Source of the DNA: an uncultured Polymorphobacter sp. | GTDB lineage: Bacteria; Pseudomonadota; Alphaproteobacteria; Sphingomonadales; Sphingomonadaceae | DNA: 7,010 nt | Assembly (NCBI GenBank): GCA_937871645.1 | Contig: CALMPZ010000232.1 | Coordinates: forward strand, 1-7,010 | Reading direction: 5' to 3' | Shown here: in pieces, positions 5,382 through 7,010 of the stretch | Position numbering within the stretch: position 1 is the stretch's first letter | How the letters are laid out: each line of letters begins with the position of its first letter | The notes under the pieces: generated by a model | What the model was told of the DNA's origin: nothing | Database searches by the model: none | Seen by the model: only the letters and a program-made list of their open reading frames with translations | Made by a program: the position numbers and the translations under genes

Positions 5382-7010
5382 TCAGCCGAACAGCACGTCG
5401 CCCGGCGCCAGCGTCGTGACATTCATCGTGAAATGTTCAACCTGGCCCGCGCCGTAGTGGATGGTGAAGTCATTATCGACATTGGTCAGATGCGCGCCGG
5501 GGCCGAAACCTTCGAAAATCAGCGTATCATGGCCGGTGCCGAGGAAGTCGGCGATCGTATCGCCTTCGACATCGCCGATCTGGAAGATGAACTTGTCGTT
5601 GCCGGCGCCGCCGATCAGCGTGTCGGCGCCCTTGCCGCCGGTCAGCTTGTCGTTGCCGCCACGACCGTCGACAACATCATCAAGGCTGCCGCCGGTGAGT
5701 GCATTGGCGACGCCGTCGCCCGACAGGCTGACGCTGCCGGCCGTCCGCGCCGTCTTGACCAGCTCCACCCCGACCAGCGTGCTGCCGTCGGCATAGCCAC
5801 CGGTGACGGTGCCCGCCGCGAGGTCAACCATGACCGGGCTGCCGTCCGAATTGACGATGAAGCTGTCAGCGCCAGCGCCGCCATCGATGCTGTGGCGACC
5901 GAATTGCGCTTCGCCGCCGAACACGTCATTGCCGGCACCGCCGTCGAGCACATTGACGCCGCCGCCGCCCTGGATCGTGTCATGGCCATTGCCGCCAAAG
6001 ACGCTGTCATTGCCGCCACCGGCGCGCAGCACGTCGTTGCCGCCGTTGCCGTAGATCACTTCGCTAGCCGCACTGCCTTCGATCAGGTCATCGCTTTCGC
6101 TGCCGAACAGCTTGACCGGGATTTCGACAAGCGCGACCAGTGCGTCATGGTCGCTGGCGACCTGCAGCGCATTGGGCAGCTCGGCGTTGAGATGCACCGC
6201 GTCGAACTGCGCGCCGCCAAGCAGGCCCTGCGATACCAGCAGGTGATCGAGCTGCTGGGCATTGCCGTCGAAGACATAGCTGTAGCGTTCGGTCGCCGAC
6301 AGCAGCGTGTCGAGATCGGTCAGTGCCCCGCCGGCGGTCAGCGTGCCCAGCGCGCTTTCCCAGCTGAAGCCGTTCATGTCGCCCTGGACGATGATGTTGG
6401 CATTCGCATCGAGCGCCAGAATGCCATCGACATAGCTGCGAACCGCCGTCGCCTGCGCGGTGCGCGCCGCATCGCCGCCATCGACGGGCGGCTGGATGTT
6501 ACCGTTAAGCGCGTTCGAGCCGCCGCGCGAGGTCGAATGCAGGTTGATTGCGGTGACGGTTTCGCCGTTGAACACGAATTGCGCCGACAGCGGCGGCCGG
6601 CTGTCGGTGAACGCCGCGCCGGTCAGCGCCACCGCCGAGCCCGCGACATAATCGACGCGCGCGTCATTGTAGAGATAGCCGTTGCGGATGTTGCCGCCGG
6701 GTTCGCCGCCCGAAATCCCCGCCGCGACGGGCGCGACCTCGACATAGCTGTACAGCGGGCCGCCGGCCGCGACGATCGCCGCGATCAGCTTGGCGGCGGT
6801 GGCGGTGCCCGTCAGGTCGCTGCCGGTGCCGGCGCCGTCGGCATCCTGGACTTCCTGCAGGCCGATGATATCGGGCGCCCGCAGGTTGTTGACGATGTCT
6901 TCGGCGAGCGTGTCGAAGCGGATCTGTGCGTCGGTCGGGTCGAGATTTTCGACATTATAGTTGCCGATGCTGAGCTTGTCGGCAGCCCCGACGAGGCTGG
7001 TGACGTCCTG
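5382..7010 (-). CDS. secreted endonuclease/exonuclease/phosphatase-family protein with RTX repeats, N-terminus off window
   Basis: The frame is open from the right edge to TGA at 5384-5382, giving 542 visible residues; the start is outside the window. Visible residues 10-297 are an endonuclease/exonuclease/phosphatase (DNase I-like) domain resembling extracellular nucleases of the ExeM/COG2374 kind. Its active-site signatures are present: N19 in NYNVEN, metal-binding E53 in LQEVQD, H158 in NLHSTS, D211/N213 in QGDMNG, D255/H256 in LDHLL and D287/H288 in SDHDAL. Residues 302-365 and 438-474 are glycine/aspartate RTX nonapeptides that bind calcium. The tail (475-542) has the DTIADFLGTGHDTLIFEG pattern seen before uncleaved type I secretion signals and ends in DVLFG. 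The expected role is a metal-dependent phosphodiesterase, probably a DNase, exported by an ABC-type I system and folded outside the cell by calcium; no transporter genes are in view. Phosphatase or sphingomyelinase-like activity cannot be excluded from the fold alone. A GTG at 6632 lies inside the catalytic domain and is not a start. Confidence 0.92.
   Translation of the reverse strand, partial: QDVTSLVGAADKLSIGNYNVENLDPTDAQIRFDTLAEDIVNNLRAPDIIGLQEVQDADGAGTGSDLTGTATAAKLIAAIVAAGGPLYSYVEVAPVAAGISGGEPGGNIRNGYLYNDARVDYVAGSAVALTGAAFTDSRPPLSAQFVFNGETVTAINLHSTSRGGSNALNGNIQPPVDGGDAARTAQATAVRSYVDGILALDANANIIVQGDMNGFSWESALGTLTAGGALTDLDTLLSATERYSYVFDGNAQQLDHLLVSQGLLGGAQFDAVHLNAELPNALQVASDHDALVALVEIPVKLFGSESDDLIEGSAASEVIYGNGGNDVLRAGGGNDSVFGGNGHDTIQGGGGVNVLDGGAGNDVFGGEAQFGRHSIDGGAGADSFIVNSDGSPVMVDLAAGTVTGGYADGSTLVGVELVKTARTAGSVSLSGDGVANALTGGSLDDVVDGRGGNDKLTGGKGADTLIGGAGNDKFIFQIGDVEGDTIADFLGTGHDTLIFEGFGPGAHLTNVDNDFTIHYGAGQVEHFTMNVTTLAPGDVLFG
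5589..5699 (-). repeat. RTX nonapeptide block 2 (coding)
   Basis: It encodes residues 438-474 of the visible nuclease fragment, with consecutive GGxGxDxLx-type units such as GRGGNDKLT, GGKGADTLI and GGAGNDKF. These form a calcium-binding beta-roll directly before the C-terminal secretion region. The first unit (GGSLDDVVD) is degenerate. Confidence 0.85.
5916..6107 (-). repeat. RTX nonapeptide block 1 (coding)
   Basis: It encodes residues 302-365, about seven tandem nonapeptides directly after the catalytic domain, for example GNGGNDVLR, AGGGNDSVF, GGNGHDTIQ and GGAGNDVFG. The first two units (FGSESDDLI, EGSAASEVI) and one middle unit (GGGGVNVLD) are degenerate at the glycine or aspartate positions. 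A non-repeat stretch of about 70 residues separates this block from the second one, apart from one isolated unit (DGGAGADSF) near residue 380. Confidence 0.85.

Noticed and set aside
5382..6632. A shorter version of the nuclease gene starting at GTG 6632
   Set aside because: The frame continues upstream to the window edge with clear catalytic-domain motifs (NYNVEN, LQEVQD), so this GTG is an internal valine codon (residue 127).

Overview
The window is high-GC DNA with every gene on the minus strand. The base composition, the compact hybrid histidine kinases, the alphaproteobacterial look of the tRNA-Gly and the RTX exoprotein suggest an alphaproteobacterium, most likely of the Sphingomonadales type. 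That placement is an inference from style, not from a marker gene.

Layout, in the direction of transcription from high to low coordinates. (1) 7010-5382: the 3' part of a gene for a secreted endonuclease/exonuclease/phosphatase-fold enzyme. It carries calcium-binding RTX repeats and a type I secretion-like C-terminus, and its start lies beyond the right edge. A strong GC hairpin follows at 5336-5366. (2) 5316-5243: a tRNA-Gly with anticodon CCC and an encoded CCA end, followed by a weak terminator-like hairpin. (3) 5145-1555: a complete 1196-residue membrane hybrid histidine kinase, ordered TM, periplasmic Cache-like sensor, TM, HAMP, PAS, PAS, HisKA, HATPase_c, receiver, HPt. (4) 1558-1: a second multidomain signalling protein that starts inside the stop codon of the first (ATGA overlap) and runs off the left edge. 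Its order is coiled coil, PAS, coiled coil, HisKA, receiver, HPt.

The main point of interest is gene (4). It looks like a hybrid histidine kinase but has no HATPase_c domain. Only about 32 Pro-rich residues lie between the dimerisation/phosphoacceptor helices and the receiver. In its H-box the acidic residue after the histidine is Gln (H248-Q249). Both features predict that it cannot autophosphorylate by the usual route, while its receiver keeps the full set of key residues. Because it is translationally coupled to a complete kinase, the pair may form a two-protein phosphorelay: a membrane sensor kinase and a soluble, catalytically dead PAS/DHp/REC/HPt partner.

The nuclease gene and the tRNA are probably separate transcription units that merely neighbour the signalling operon. 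No mobile element, CRISPR array, integrase or stretch over 300 bases without a gene is visible.
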